Part shown: positions 6,290 to 13,775 of the stretch, in pieces
Layout of the letters: each line of letters opens with the position of its first letter
Numbering within the stretch: the first letter of the stretch is position 1
DNA from: Lachnospiraceae bacterium UBA4317
GTDB lineage: Bacteria > Bacillota_A > Clostridia > Lachnospirales > Lachnospiraceae
DNA length: 13,838 nt
Assembly (NCBI GenBank): GCA_002394525.1
Contig: DGUF01000059.1
Location: 1 to 13,838, forward strand
Direction: 5' to 3'
Made by a program: the position numbers and the translations under genes
The notes under the pieces: model-generated
What the model was told of the DNA's origin: nothing
Database searches by the model: none
The model's input: only the letters and a program-made list of their open reading frames with translations

Positions 6290-6296
6290 CCTCCTT
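6290..6296 (-). promoter_or_regulatory. Ribosome binding site of the clostripain-type gene
   Basis: Minus-strand AAGGAGG, 6 nt before the ATG at 6283. The 55-bp gap to the upstream lipoprotein gene has no visible terminator, supporting one operon. Confidence 0.85.
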
Positions 6297-6338
6297 ACAT
6301 GTATTATCCATGAGACCGACAGACCGGCCGATCCGCGC

Positions 6339-7265
6339 TTAATAATGAGCGATGGAAAAGGCGCTGACCTCATAGTTGTCGAGCTCCTCCGGAATGGGGC
6401 CCGCCGCCGAAAAGGAATACAGGGCGTCCTTTCCGCCCGGGATCATGACCCTTCCGGTCTCGCCTCCCAGGATCCGGTCTCCATTCAGATAGAGGATGGT
6501 GACAAAGGCCTCCTGGTCCTCCCCGCTGTCACAGCGGATCCTGCCGGACAGGACCGGCAGCTCGCCCAGGCGGAAATATCCCTTCGAGAGCCCCTCCGAG
6601 CTCTCCCTTCCCGCGGAGGGAGCACTGTGGGCATACTCATCCATGACCTCCACGACGACATCGGAGGCGCTGTAGCTGTCTCCCGCGGGCATATTGAGTT
6701 CCTCCTCCGTCGGATAGAATTCCTCCGGATCGACGCACTCGGCGGCAAACTCCATCTGCGCGGGCTTCTGGCCGCGGACGACCATGTCCCCTGCGACCGC
6801 GATCTCCTGGTCGGCCAGGACATAGGTCCTGACCGTCTTGCGGCTGCTGCTGATCCGGTTGCCGTACTCATCCATGGCCCGGGCCACGATCGTCGGCTGG
6901 ACCAGGGCCCGGTCGCTGCCCCTGTTGGAGATCCTCACCGCGTAATTGACCAGCCAGGCCGGGAGCGGGTCCCCGTTCTCGTCTGTCTCTTTGGGCGGGT
7001 AGACATCCGACTCATCGATCTGGGTAATCGTATAGCCGCTGTCCGTGATCTCCGCCTCCGGGGGCTCCTTCTCCTCCCTGCTCTCCTCCAGGGCCTGCAC
7101 GGCCGTCACATCGATATACAGGTCTTCCTCCTGGTGGGACGGCTTATAGACCGTGCCGGCCTTGTCCGCCCCGCAGCCCGGCAGGACCAGGACTGCCGCA
7201 AGCAGGACGGCCGCGGCCGCCGCCTTTATTCTGTCTTTTCCGCAGATACAGTCTTTCCAAATCAT
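6339..7265 (-). CDS. Lipoprotein of unknown function, first gene of the peptidase operon
   Basis: A 308-residue predicted lipoprotein. After a short basic N-terminus comes a hydrophobic stretch (AAAAAVLLAAVLV) and a lipobox LPGC, so lipid attachment would be at Cys31, anchoring it on the outer face of the membrane. The mature part is acidic, begins with a linker, and contains two beta-rich parts: one at about 95-175 (ending near AAECVDPEEFYP) and one after residue 220 including FVTILYLNGDRILGG, resembling immunoglobulin-like or accessory domains, but I cannot name a family. The start at 7265 is preferred over the in-frame ATG at 7319, because a -10 box at 7331-7336 would place the transcript start right at 7319 and AGGAGGT (7279-7285) precedes 7265, although its spacing of 13 nt is long. 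As first gene upstream of the clostripain-type peptidase, it may act as partner, inhibitor or substrate receptor; that is inference. Confidence 0.83.
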   Translation of the reverse strand: MIWKDCICGKDRIKAAAAAVLLAAVLVLPGCGADKAGTVYKPSHQEEDLYIDVTAVQALEESREEKEPPEAEITDSGYTITQIDESDVYPPKETDENGDPLPAWLVNYAVRISNRGSDRALVQPTIVARAMDEYGNRISSSRKTVRTYVLADQEIAVAGDMVVRGQKPAQMEFAAECVDPEEFYPTEEELNMPAGDSYSASDVVVEVMDEYAHSAPSAGRESSEGLSKGYFRLGELPVLSGRIRCDSGEDQEAFVTILYLNGDRILGGETGRVMIPGGKDALYSFSAAGPIPEELDNYEVSAFSIAHY

Positions 7266-7330
7266 GTTTGCGCCAGCAACCTCCTGTTGATCTATGATAT
7301 AGGAATCAAAACAAATCATCTTTTCATCCT

Positions 7331-7360
7331 AGTATACCACTTCTTACGCTGTTCTTGAAA
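7331..7360 (-). promoter_or_regulatory. Probable promoter of the lipoprotein-peptidase operon
   Basis: On the minus strand a good -10 box TATACT (7336-7331) is preceded, after 17-18 bp, by a weak -35 box (TTCAAG or TTTCAA). It lies between the terminator of the giant surface gene (7392-7436) and the lipoprotein start, so the operon appears independently transcribed. The expected start point is about 7324. Confidence 0.48.
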
Positions 7361-7391
7361 GAAAAGCTGGAGGACTGTCCCGCCGCTGTCG

Positions 7392-7436
7392 AAAAAAAGG
7401 GCCGGTCCGCATGGAACCTGCCATGCGGACCGGCCC
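7392..7436 (-). terminator. Intrinsic terminator of the giant surface-protein gene
   Basis: A perfect 16-bp stem, GGGCCGGTCCGCATGG (7399-7414) with CCATGCGGACCGGCCC (7421-7436), and a 6-nt loop. Read on the minus strand it is followed by seven T residues (7398-7392). It lies 45 bp after the stop codon at 7482-7484. It is the clearest terminator in the window. Confidence 0.95.
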
Positions 7437-7481
7437 CGACTTCACTTACATCTGTTCAGACATTTCCGGTCAGTAATTATC

Positions 7482-10400
7482 TTATTTTTTCCGATTCTTA
7501 TAGAGGATCGTCCCGGCTGCGGCCGCGGACAGGAGCAGGAGGGCCAGAAGGCCTCCGACCCTGGTCTCGTCTCCGGTCCTTGCTCCGCCGCCTCCGCTGC
7601 CCCCGCCGGACAGGCGGACAGTCTCGGGCGACGCCGGTGTTCTCTTTCTCCTGCCTGTTTTCTCTGTCTCCTCAGTCGCCTTCTCCCTGTCCGGACCGGA
7701 CGGCCGGTCCGGCTCGTCGGCCTTGTGCGGCTCCTCCGGCTGGTCAGGTTTTTCAGGCTCCGCCGGTTTCTCCGGTTCTTCAGGCTTCTCCGGCTGATCA
7801 GGCTTCTCCGGCTGGTCCGGTTTTTCGGGCTGGTCCGGTTTTTCGGGCTCCTCCGGTCTCTCCGGCTCCCGGACCAGGACCGTCTGGTCGGGATCCTCCA
7901 GGTCCTTGTGGACCGCGAGCAGGATTCTCTCTTCTTCAGGATTTTTCTCAGGAGTTTTTTCAGGATCATTTCCGGGCTGGCCGTCCTTATTTTCTCCCGT
8001 CTCCTCTTCCGGTTTTCCGGTCAGATAGAGTTCCTCGAAGGCGACGATCCGCAGGCTCCATTTCTCAGCCGCTCCGGTCGCGCCGGCCCGGGCCTGGTCT
8101 GTTTCCATTTCTTTGGCCAGAGAGGAGGAATCAAAGCGAAAACGCAGGACCTCCTCTCCGTCGGCCGTCTTCGGGACAAAGGACGCCTCCGCCGTCACTG
8201 CTTTGCCGTCCACCTCAAAGGCCTCTCCTGTGTCCTTGCGCATGAGGCAGCCCCGGAGCAGGCAGGGCAGGCCCGGCAGGAGGTTGGACCAGGTCACCCG
8301 GTCGCAGACGGTCAGAGTTCCTCCTGCGGTAAGGCTCCTGGTCTCTCCGTCCCCGGCTGACGCAAAGGTGCGGATCTTCGGATAATGGATGCTCTGGTCC
8401 TCGTCCTCCGGGTCCTCGTGGACAGCGACGGGAGGATCCCCGCCGGGATCCTCCGGCTTCTCCGGCTCCCTGTCCCCCTTGTAATAGAGTTGTTCAAAGG
8501 CGACGACGGTGGTCCCCTCCAGGAGGGAGGCGTCGTAGGTAAAGGTCAGGTCGACGGTCTGCTCTGCCGCCTCCGCCTTAAAGGAGGCCTTGGCCGTGAC
8601 CTCCTCTCCCGCGGCGTCTTTGAGGGTCCTGCCGTCCTTTTTGTCAACCAGACGGCCCGTCACCAGATAATGGCAGCCCGGGATCAGGCCCCTGCAGGTG
8701 ACATGGTCCACCGTGACGGCCCCCTCCGAGGCCGGGCCGATCCGCATCCCGGTCAGGGAGTCTTCGGCCTCGGTCTCGACAAGGACCAGACGAACGGTCT
8801 GGGCCTCATCATTGATATCCGTATGAGAGGCGATCACCGCCTCCTCTTGAGCGGGTTCAGCGCCGGCCCCGCCGGTGCCCTCCCCCTGCGGATCCCTGTC
8901 AGTCGAACCTGCGCCCGGCTCCTGCGGAGGCTCCTGGCCGCCCGGCCCTGCTTCAGGTCCCTGCCCGGGGTCTCCCGCGGCTGCTCCCGGGCCTCCTTCC
9001 TGACCCGGCTTCTCCGCTGCCGGGTCCGAGGCGTACTCATAGCAGACCAGGGTCATGCCCTCCGCCTTTGTCCCGTCAAAGTGAAAGCGCAGGGCCACTG
9101 TGCCGGCGGGCGACAGGATCTTTTTGGTCCTGGAGGTCTCCACCCTCCTGCCGTCTATGGTCAGGGGCTGCCCGGTCTCTTTGACATAAATGACGCCTCT
9201 GAAGAGGACCTCTCTGCCGATGTACTCCTCCATGCCTCCGTAGGTGACCGTGTCGGTCAGGGTCACCATGCCGCTCCGGTCCGCGAAATGGTCGCCGTCC
9301 TCGTCCGCCAGCTCGGTCTCCAGGACCGGCTTCTGCGTGTTTTCGATGTTGCCCAGGGTGATCACCTGGCGGTCGGACCAGACCGAGAAATGGTCTGAAT
9401 ACATCTTTCTGCCGCGGTTGCCCGGACCCTCGATCTCCTCAATGCGGTAGTCTCCGTAGGGCAGGGCACCCAGGGAATCCACGGGCTCCGTTCCTGTTCC
9501 GAACCAGAGGCGGGACCTCTCCTTTGTGTCCGGCCCGGCGCCGGTCTGGGCCTGTCCGGCCTGCTCTGTGGAAGCATCCGCCGGCTCCGTCTGCCCGGTT
9601 TCCTCTCCTGTTGCGTCCGCCGGTTCCTTCCTGCCGCTCTCCTGCCCGGCAGGGTCTTCCCCGCTCCTGTTTTTCTGCGCATAGGCCCAGGCGGCCGTGC
9701 TGTCAAAAAAGCCGTTGCGGTCGGTCGTAAAGGAGTGCTTTTCGATTTCCCTGCCCGCGGCATCCAGGGCCGTCACCTCAAAGGTCACGCCGGCCATCTT
9801 TTTCTGGGTGTAGGCATCCAGCTTGCGGATGGAAAAATCCCCCCGCATGACCTGGTCCTTTATGGAGGTATCTTCATTGCCGGTCAGGTCCACGACTGTC
9901 CCGTCCTCCCGGATGGAAAAGCGGACCTCCCTGGCCCCATTCATGGTATAGCCCTCGGGCGGCGTGATCTCCGCGATCCTGTATGTCCCGTAGGACAGAT
10001 CCCGGACACCGGTCCGGGCAAGCCCGTTTTCATCCGTCTCCAGAGTCAGGGCCTCCGCCCCGGGCAGGACCTTTTTGTCCCGGGCGTAAATGGATCTCTC
10101 CCCGTCATTGTAGATCCTGAAGACGGCCCCGGCCAGGCTGGCCCCTCCCAGGGGACTTGCTCCGCCTGTCTCCAGGTCCAGCTTGCAGACCCTGACGCCG
10201 CCGAAGATCAGGGGGTCTTCGCTGACGACGGTCACGACCTCTGTAAAGGAATCCACCTCCGCCCTGTGGATGGTCTCGTCCGGCAGGTAGCCCTCCGGGG
10301 TCCGGGTCTCCCGCACATAATAGGTCTTCCCGGCCAGGACCTCGATCACATTGGCGGTCCCGTCCGCCCCGACGACAAAGGTTCCCGCCGCGGACCGGCC

Positions 10401-13400
10401 CTCTCTGGCGTCCTCCTCCGTCTTATAGAGGCTGTAGACAGCCCCTTCGATCGGCATGGTATCGGGCTCCTTTTTGTCCTTTTCCATGGAGGAATGCTTT
10501 TTCAGTGTGATCTTTCCCTTTTTGGGAGGCTCCACGGATTCCTGCCGGGTCACCTGGTCGGCAGTCACGGTTAGGCTGTGAGTGCGGACATCCAGTTCAA
10601 AGCCGGGAGAGGCCTTGGTCTCTTTCAGGGTATATTTTCCGCACAGGACCGTCAGCTCGTTGGACCTGCCGTCGCTCCCTGTCTTCAGGGTTCCGGCCGC
10701 CTTTCCGCTGCTGTCGTAGAGGGTATATTCCGCCCCGGCCAGGCTGTAGGGGGACTCACTGGCCTCCGGGTCCGCGGACATCTTCTGAACCATCACCCTG
10801 CCCTTTTTGGGGGGCTCCACGGAGTCCACGGTGACCAGCTTGTCCTCCGGCACCGTGACGGCATGGGTCTTCCCGTCGAGCTCGAAGCCCGGGGAGGCTT
10901 TGGTCTCCCTGAGGGTATATTTCCCGCACAGGACCGTCAGCTCGCTGGACCTGCCGTCGCTCCCTGTCTTCAGGGTCCCGGCCGCCTTCCCGCTGCTGTC
11001 GTAGAGGGTATATTCCGCCCCCGCCAGGCTGTAGGGGGACTCACTGGCCTTCGGGTCCACGGACGCCTTCCGGACCATCACCCTGCCTTTTTTCGGAGGC
11101 TCCACGGAGTCCACGGTGACCAGCCTGTCCGCCGTCACCGTGACAGTATGGGTCTTCCCGTCAAGCTCGAAGCCGGGCGAGGCCTTGGTCTCTTTCAGGG
11201 TATATTTTCCGCACAGGACCGTCAGCTCGTTGGAGATCCCGTCACTCCCTGTCTTCAGAGTCCCGGCCGCCTTTCCCTCGCTGTCGTAGAGGGTGTACTC
11301 GGCTCCGGCCAGGCTGTAGGGGGCCTGGTCCGCCCCGGGATCGGCGGAGGTCTTTTTAATGCGGATCCTGCCCTTGTCCACCACTTCGTTGAGGATCTCG
11401 GTCCAGTTCACGGAGGTAAAGGACTTTGCGGGGTCCAGGGCCCGGACCCCGCTGATGGGCTGGTAGCCGTCCGGCGCCTGGATCTCCCGGACATAATAGA
11501 TCTTGTCGGCCAGGGCGCTCAGGTGGTTGGACCTGCCGTCCTCCCCGGTCGTAAAGATCCCCTCCGGCTTTGCATTGTTCCTGGCGTCCTCGATCGTGGA
11601 GTAGAACCCGAATTTCGCCCCCTTGAGGCCCTTCCCCGTCTTTCCGTCCTTTTTATAGACACCGATCTGGACATAACGGGGAGTGTTTTCCACCCGGATA
11701 TTCTTCCCCTTTCCCTCCGCCAGCGTGAAGGGGCCGAAGGGCTCCTCCTGAGGCATGTAGCCCTTGGGCACATTGGCCTCCTTCAGATAGTAGGTCCCGG
11801 GATCCAGGTAAAAGACCGCCCTGTTCCAGTTGCCGCTCATCCCGCTGTTGCCGACGGGGATCGAGCTGATCTCGTTGGTCTTGTTGGCATCCGAATAGAC
11901 CCTGGCGGGCTTTGTACAGGCCTTGTCCGTGTAGACGCGGAAACGGACCTTGTCGCCCTGCGCCGTCTCGTAGAGGGAGTAGGAGCTGTATTCGTACATC
12001 ATATCCGGATCCGAGCAGGCCTTGGTCAGGACCATGCTGGCCGGCTCATCCTCCTGGACCCGGCCCAGCACATAGGCCTGCATCCAGTGCCCGTCGCTCT
12101 GGGTGCGGGCGCTGATATAGACAAAGACCTTGTTCTGGTCCGGGAGGGCTTTGGCTGCCGCGCCGGACCGGTAGGCGGAGACCAGGGACCGCATGCCGCT
12201 GCTGAGGTTGGGCCTGTCATATTCGATCCCGGCAAGCTCCGCATAGCGCATGGACATGGCCTCGTGGCAGGCTGCGATGGCGACCTTGCCAGCATTTCCA
12301 AAGCCCCTGGAGGAGGCCAGGTCCTTGCCGTAATTGTCCAGCATCGTGTAATAATACAGCTTGATCATGACCGCGTCGGTGACCCTGGTGACATTGGGAA
12401 GGACCGTCCACCTGGCCCAGCCCCGGTCATTGGGCACCGCGCAGATTCCCACATATTCATTTCCGTCCCGGTCGCGGACATTGATGGGCGTCGTGTGTCC
12501 GGGGTAGCCGCTCTGGTCGGTCCCGATCCCCAGGGCCTCGTAGTCGATCTCGGAGGACTTGCTGATGATCTGGGCCCCCTCCAGGGTGGAGGCTGCCGCC
12601 CTGCGCGCCCCGCTGGTCACGCTCTCATAGGCCTGGTTGAACTCCTCGATCGTCATCCATTCCTCCTGAACCGGTTCCGCAGCAGCTGCTGTATTTGCGG
12701 TATTGGCCGCGGCAGCGGAACCTGCCTTTTCCGCGGCGGACGCGGTATCGTCCGCGGCAGCAGCGCCCTCCTTTGATGCGGCTGCTTTCTTCGGGACAGG
12801 TCCCTCCCCGGTCTTTTCAGGCTCTTTGTCTTCTGTGGAGCCAGTCCCTTCCTCTGTCTCCCGGGTTTTTGCTCCGGACTCCGGGGCCGGCTCCGCCTCT
12901 TCTTTTGAGGGGCCTTTCTCAGAGGGTTCTCCCCCGGAAGGCTCCTTTTCAGCAGGCTCCTTTTCAGAAGGCTCTTTTTCAGAAGGCTCTTTTTCAGAAG
13001 GTTTTTTTTCGGCAGCTTCTTTGTCAGAAGGTTCCTGGTCCGATGGCTCTTTTACAGAGGGAGAGGGCGTATGTTCCTCTTCCGTGTCAGGACCGCCGCT
13101 TTTCCCGGTCCCGGCCTGGTCCCCGCCGGTATCAGATGGTCTGTCACCCTCCCGGCCGGCAGGGCTGTCCCCGCCGCTCTCTTCCGGGTCCGTCTCTTTG
13201 TCGGTATCCCCTGCGGCAGGCCCGCTCCCGGTCCCGCTTGTCGAGGGATCTTCCTCTCCGGAAGAAGGTCCGGCTGCCTCCCCTCTGGCGGACCCGCTGC
13301 CGCTCTCTCCGGCCGAAGGATCCTCCTCCCCGGAGGACGGCCCGGCCGTCTCCCCTCCGGCGGAGGGCTTGTCCCGATCCCCGCTCCCGGTCTCTCCGGC

Positions 13401-13646
13401 CGGGGGATCCTCCTCTGTGGAGGAGGGTCTGGCCGTCTTCCCGCTTGCGGGACTGCTGCCGCTCTCTCCTGAAGCGGACTCCGTCTGGACGCTGCCCCGG
13501 TCTATCCGGGCTGCCCGGACCTCTTCCAGGCAGACTCCCGGACTGGCGGAAACCGCCTGGACCGTCAGGGCTGTGATCAAAACGACTGCCGCCAGCAGCG
13601 CGGACAGCCTGTGTCTCCTCTTTCCTGTCATTACATTCTTTTTCAA
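7482..13646 (-). CDS. Giant multi-domain surface adhesin (thioester-like head, CnaB/SpaA and VaFE repeats)
   Basis: A 2054-residue cell-surface protein, probably a fibrous adhesin. Order: signal peptide (1-34, cut after VSA); Ser/Gly/Glu/Pro-rich stalk with pentapeptide repeats (50-325); head (328-540) with Cys402 in GICAV, resembling a thioester domain; SpaA/CnaB-like domains at about 541-657, 658-757, three 95-residue tandem copies (759-1043), 1044-1148, 1149-1268 and 1269-1437, the last interrupted by a low-complexity insertion (1327-1378); three VaFE/T-Q ester-bond type domains (about 1440-1620, 1621-1756, 1757-1925), with FE motifs VAFEQLY and VAFEELY and D-x-x-Q segments NDEAQTV, DEDQSI and DPDQTV; Pro/Glu/Lys wall region (1926-2010); ARTGDE, a membrane helix and tail KNRKK. 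The start is TTG, because GGAGG lies 5 nt upstream and the signal peptide follows directly. Family knowledge links such domains to covalent self-bonding and host or partner adhesion. The ligand is unknown. Confidence 0.92.
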   Translation of the reverse strand: MKKNVMTGKRRHRLSALLAAVVLITALTVQAVSASPGVCLEEVRAARIDRGSVQTESASGESGSSPASGKTARPSSTEEDPPAGETGSGDRDKPSAGGETAGPSSGEEDPSAGESGSGSARGEAAGPSSGEEDPSTSGTGSGPAAGDTDKETDPEESGGDSPAGREGDRPSDTGGDQAGTGKSGGPDTEEEHTPSPSVKEPSDQEPSDKEAAEKKPSEKEPSEKEPSEKEPAEKEPSGGEPSEKGPSKEEAEPAPESGAKTRETEEGTGSTEDKEPEKTGEGPVPKKAAASKEGAAAADDTASAAEKAGSAAAANTANTAAAAEPVQEEWMTIEEFNQAYESVTSGARRAAASTLEGAQIISKSSEIDYEALGIGTDQSGYPGHTTPINVRDRDGNEYVGICAVPNDRGWARWTVLPNVTRVTDAVMIKLYYYTMLDNYGKDLASSRGFGNAGKVAIAACHEAMSMRYAELAGIEYDRPNLSSGMRSLVSAYRSGAAAKALPDQNKVFVYISARTQSDGHWMQAYVLGRVQEDEPASMVLTKACSDPDMMYEYSSYSLYETAQGDKVRFRVYTDKACTKPARVYSDANKTNEISSIPVGNSGMSGNWNRAVFYLDPGTYYLKEANVPKGYMPQEEPFGPFTLAEGKGKNIRVENTPRYVQIGVYKKDGKTGKGLKGAKFGFYSTIEDARNNAKPEGIFTTGEDGRSNHLSALADKIYYVREIQAPDGYQPISGVRALDPAKSFTSVNWTEILNEVVDKGRIRIKKTSADPGADQAPYSLAGAEYTLYDSEGKAAGTLKTGSDGISNELTVLCGKYTLKETKASPGFELDGKTHTVTVTADRLVTVDSVEPPKKGRVMVRKASVDPKASESPYSLAGAEYTLYDSSGKAAGTLKTGSDGRSSELTVLCGKYTLRETKASPGFELDGKTHAVTVPEDKLVTVDSVEPPKKGRVMVQKMSADPEASESPYSLAGAEYTLYDSSGKAAGTLKTGSDGRSNELTVLCGKYTLKETKASPGFELDVRTHSLTVTADQVTRQESVEPPKKGKITLKKHSSMEKDKKEPDTMPIEGAVYSLYKTEEDAREGRSAAGTFVVGADGTANVIEVLAGKTYYVRETRTPEGYLPDETIHRAEVDSFTEVVTVVSEDPLIFGGVRVCKLDLETGGASPLGGASLAGAVFRIYNDGERSIYARDKKVLPGAEALTLETDENGLARTGVRDLSYGTYRIAEITPPEGYTMNGAREVRFSIREDGTVVDLTGNEDTSIKDQVMRGDFSIRKLDAYTQKKMAGVTFEVTALDAAGREIEKHSFTTDRNGFFDSTAAWAYAQKNRSGEDPAGQESGRKEPADATGEETGQTEPADASTEQAGQAQTGAGPDTKERSRLWFGTGTEPVDSLGALPYGDYRIEEIEGPGNRGRKMYSDHFSVWSDRQVITLGNIENTQKPVLETELADEDGDHFADRSGMVTLTDTVTYGGMEEYIGREVLFRGVIYVKETGQPLTIDGRRVETSRTKKILSPAGTVALRFHFDGTKAEGMTLVCYEYASDPAAEKPGQEGGPGAAAGDPGQGPEAGPGGQEPPQEPGAGSTDRDPQGEGTGGAGAEPAQEEAVIASHTDINDEAQTVRLVLVETEAEDSLTGMRIGPASEGAVTVDHVTCRGLIPGCHYLVTGRLVDKKDGRTLKDAAGEEVTAKASFKAEAAEQTVDLTFTYDASLLEGTTVVAFEQLYYKGDREPEKPEDPGGDPPVAVHEDPEDEDQSIHYPKIRTFASAGDGETRSLTAGGTLTVCDRVTWSNLLPGLPCLLRGCLMRKDTGEAFEVDGKAVTAEASFVPKTADGEEVLRFRFDSSSLAKEMETDQARAGATGAAEKWSLRIVAFEELYLTGKPEEETGENKDGQPGNDPEKTPEKNPEEERILLAVHKDLEDPDQTVLVREPERPEEPEKPDQPEKPDQPEKPDQPEKPEEPEKPAEPEKPDQPEEPHKADEPDRPSGPDREKATEETEKTGRRKRTPASPETVRLSGGGSGGGGARTGDETRVGGLLALLLLSAAAAGTILYKNRKK
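7485..7586 (-). other. Atypical cell-wall sorting signal (ARTGDE motif)
   Basis: Codons 2021-2054 of the giant surface protein. GARTGDETRVGG is followed by a hydrophobic helix (LLALLLLSAAAAGTILY) and a basic tail (KNRKK). This is the layout of a sortase substrate, but there is no LPxTG: the motif resembles the clostridial PKTGD form with Ala-Arg in place of Pro-Lys. No sortase gene lies in the window. Confidence 0.7.
7728..7862 (-). repeat. Pro/Glu/Lys-rich wall-spanning repeat region
   Basis: Codons 1929-1973 of the giant surface protein, built on degenerate hexapeptides of the PEKPDQ kind (18-bp DNA period, several adjacent copies nearly identical). Such regions usually cross the cell wall next to the anchor. 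Copy number can change by slippage without breaking the frame. Confidence 0.75.
7872..9329 (-). other. Three VaFE-type ester-bond domains of the surface protein
   Basis: Codons 1440-1925. Each unit opens with a T-x-A or T-x-x-A type segment (LETELADEDG, LVETEAED, IRTFASAGD), continues with a D-x-V strand (TDTVTY, VDHVTC, CDRVTW), then the FE motif and a closing D-x-x-Q. In T-Q ester-bond domains a Thr near the start bonds to that Gln. The first copy has YEYAS in place of the FE motif and a 60-residue low-complexity insertion before its Gln. Domain limits are by eye. Confidence 0.68.
10518..10802 (-). repeat. 285-bp tandem repeat, copy 3 (CnaB-like domain)
   Basis: Codons 949-1043 of the surface protein. 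Shares long identical DNA runs with copy 2 but its last 25 codons have diverged. The isopeptide position reads Glu1036, where copies 1 and 2 have Asp. Confidence 0.88.
10803..11087 (-). repeat. 285-bp tandem repeat, copy 2 (CnaB-like domain)
   Basis: Codons 854-948. Candidate isopeptide residues are Lys860, Glu914 (in LRET) and Asp941. It has the same length and register as the copies on either side. Confidence 0.9.
11088..11372 (-). repeat. 285-bp tandem repeat, copy 1 (CnaB-like domain)
   Basis: Codons 759-853. Candidate isopeptide residues are Lys765, Glu819 (in LKET) and Asp846. All three copies have Cys in LTVLCGKYTL, where many such domains have a Pro before Gly-Lys-Tyr. Confidence 0.9.
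12012..12665 (-). other. Thioester-like head domain of the surface protein
   Basis: Codons 328-545. An N-terminal globular part after the stalk, with Cys402 (EYVGICAVPNDRGW), a helix-like AIAACHEAMSMRYA around 457-469, and Gln523 (HWMQAYVLG) 121 residues after the Cys. Thioester domains join a Cys near the start to a Gln some 120-150 residues later. The usual TQxAIW context is not visible, so the assignment is tentative. Confidence 0.45.
12897..13052 (-). repeat. Pentapeptide repeat tract in the N-terminal stalk
   Basis: Codons 199-250, degenerate copies of EKEPS (15-bp DNA period), best preserved between 12946 and 13000. The coding strand also holds a run of eight A (13009-13002) in the GAA AAA AAA codons. 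Confidence 0.8.
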
Positions 13647-13651
13647 AATAT

Positions 13652-13682
13652 CCTCCTTTCAGACGCGCAGCTGTCGTCTGAA
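13652..13682 (-). promoter_or_regulatory. Ribosome binding site and adjoining hairpin before the TTG start
   Basis: Minus-strand AAAGGAGG (13659-13652) precedes the TTG at 13646 by 5 nt. Directly before and overlapping its first two bases is a perfect 8-bp inverted repeat, TTCAGACG (13682-13675 on the minus strand) with CGTCTGAA (13665-13658), with a 9-nt loop. Further upstream (13684-13715) is a GC-rich imperfect palindrome. The pairing could limit ribosome access. Confidence 0.6.
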
Positions 13683-13775
13683 CCGGCCCGCGCCGCCGCG
13701 CGGCACGGCGCCGGAAAGATCTTCCATTTCCATCGTTCATAAAGGGGAGCCGGCTGCCGGAATCATGAAATCACT

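Noticed and set aside
4220..6313. A 697-codon open frame on the plus strand across the clostripain-type gene
   Set aside because: It is antisense to a protein with intact C11 motifs, has no good ribosome binding site, and its composition (Gly/Asp/Val/Ile-rich without motifs) is typical of antisense frames in high-GC genes.
7725..8360. Plus-strand Arg/Leu-rich open frame opposite the Pro-rich wall region
   Set aside because: The Leu/Arg pattern is the reverse complement of PEKPDQ-type codons, not a membrane protein.
10518..11372. CRISPR-like array
   Set aside because: The repeats are 285 bp, contiguous and in coding frame, with no short repeats or spacers.
10578..12776. A 732-codon plus-strand open frame across the surface-protein repeats
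   Set aside because: Antisense shadow; its internal repeats simply mirror the 285-bp repeats of the real gene.
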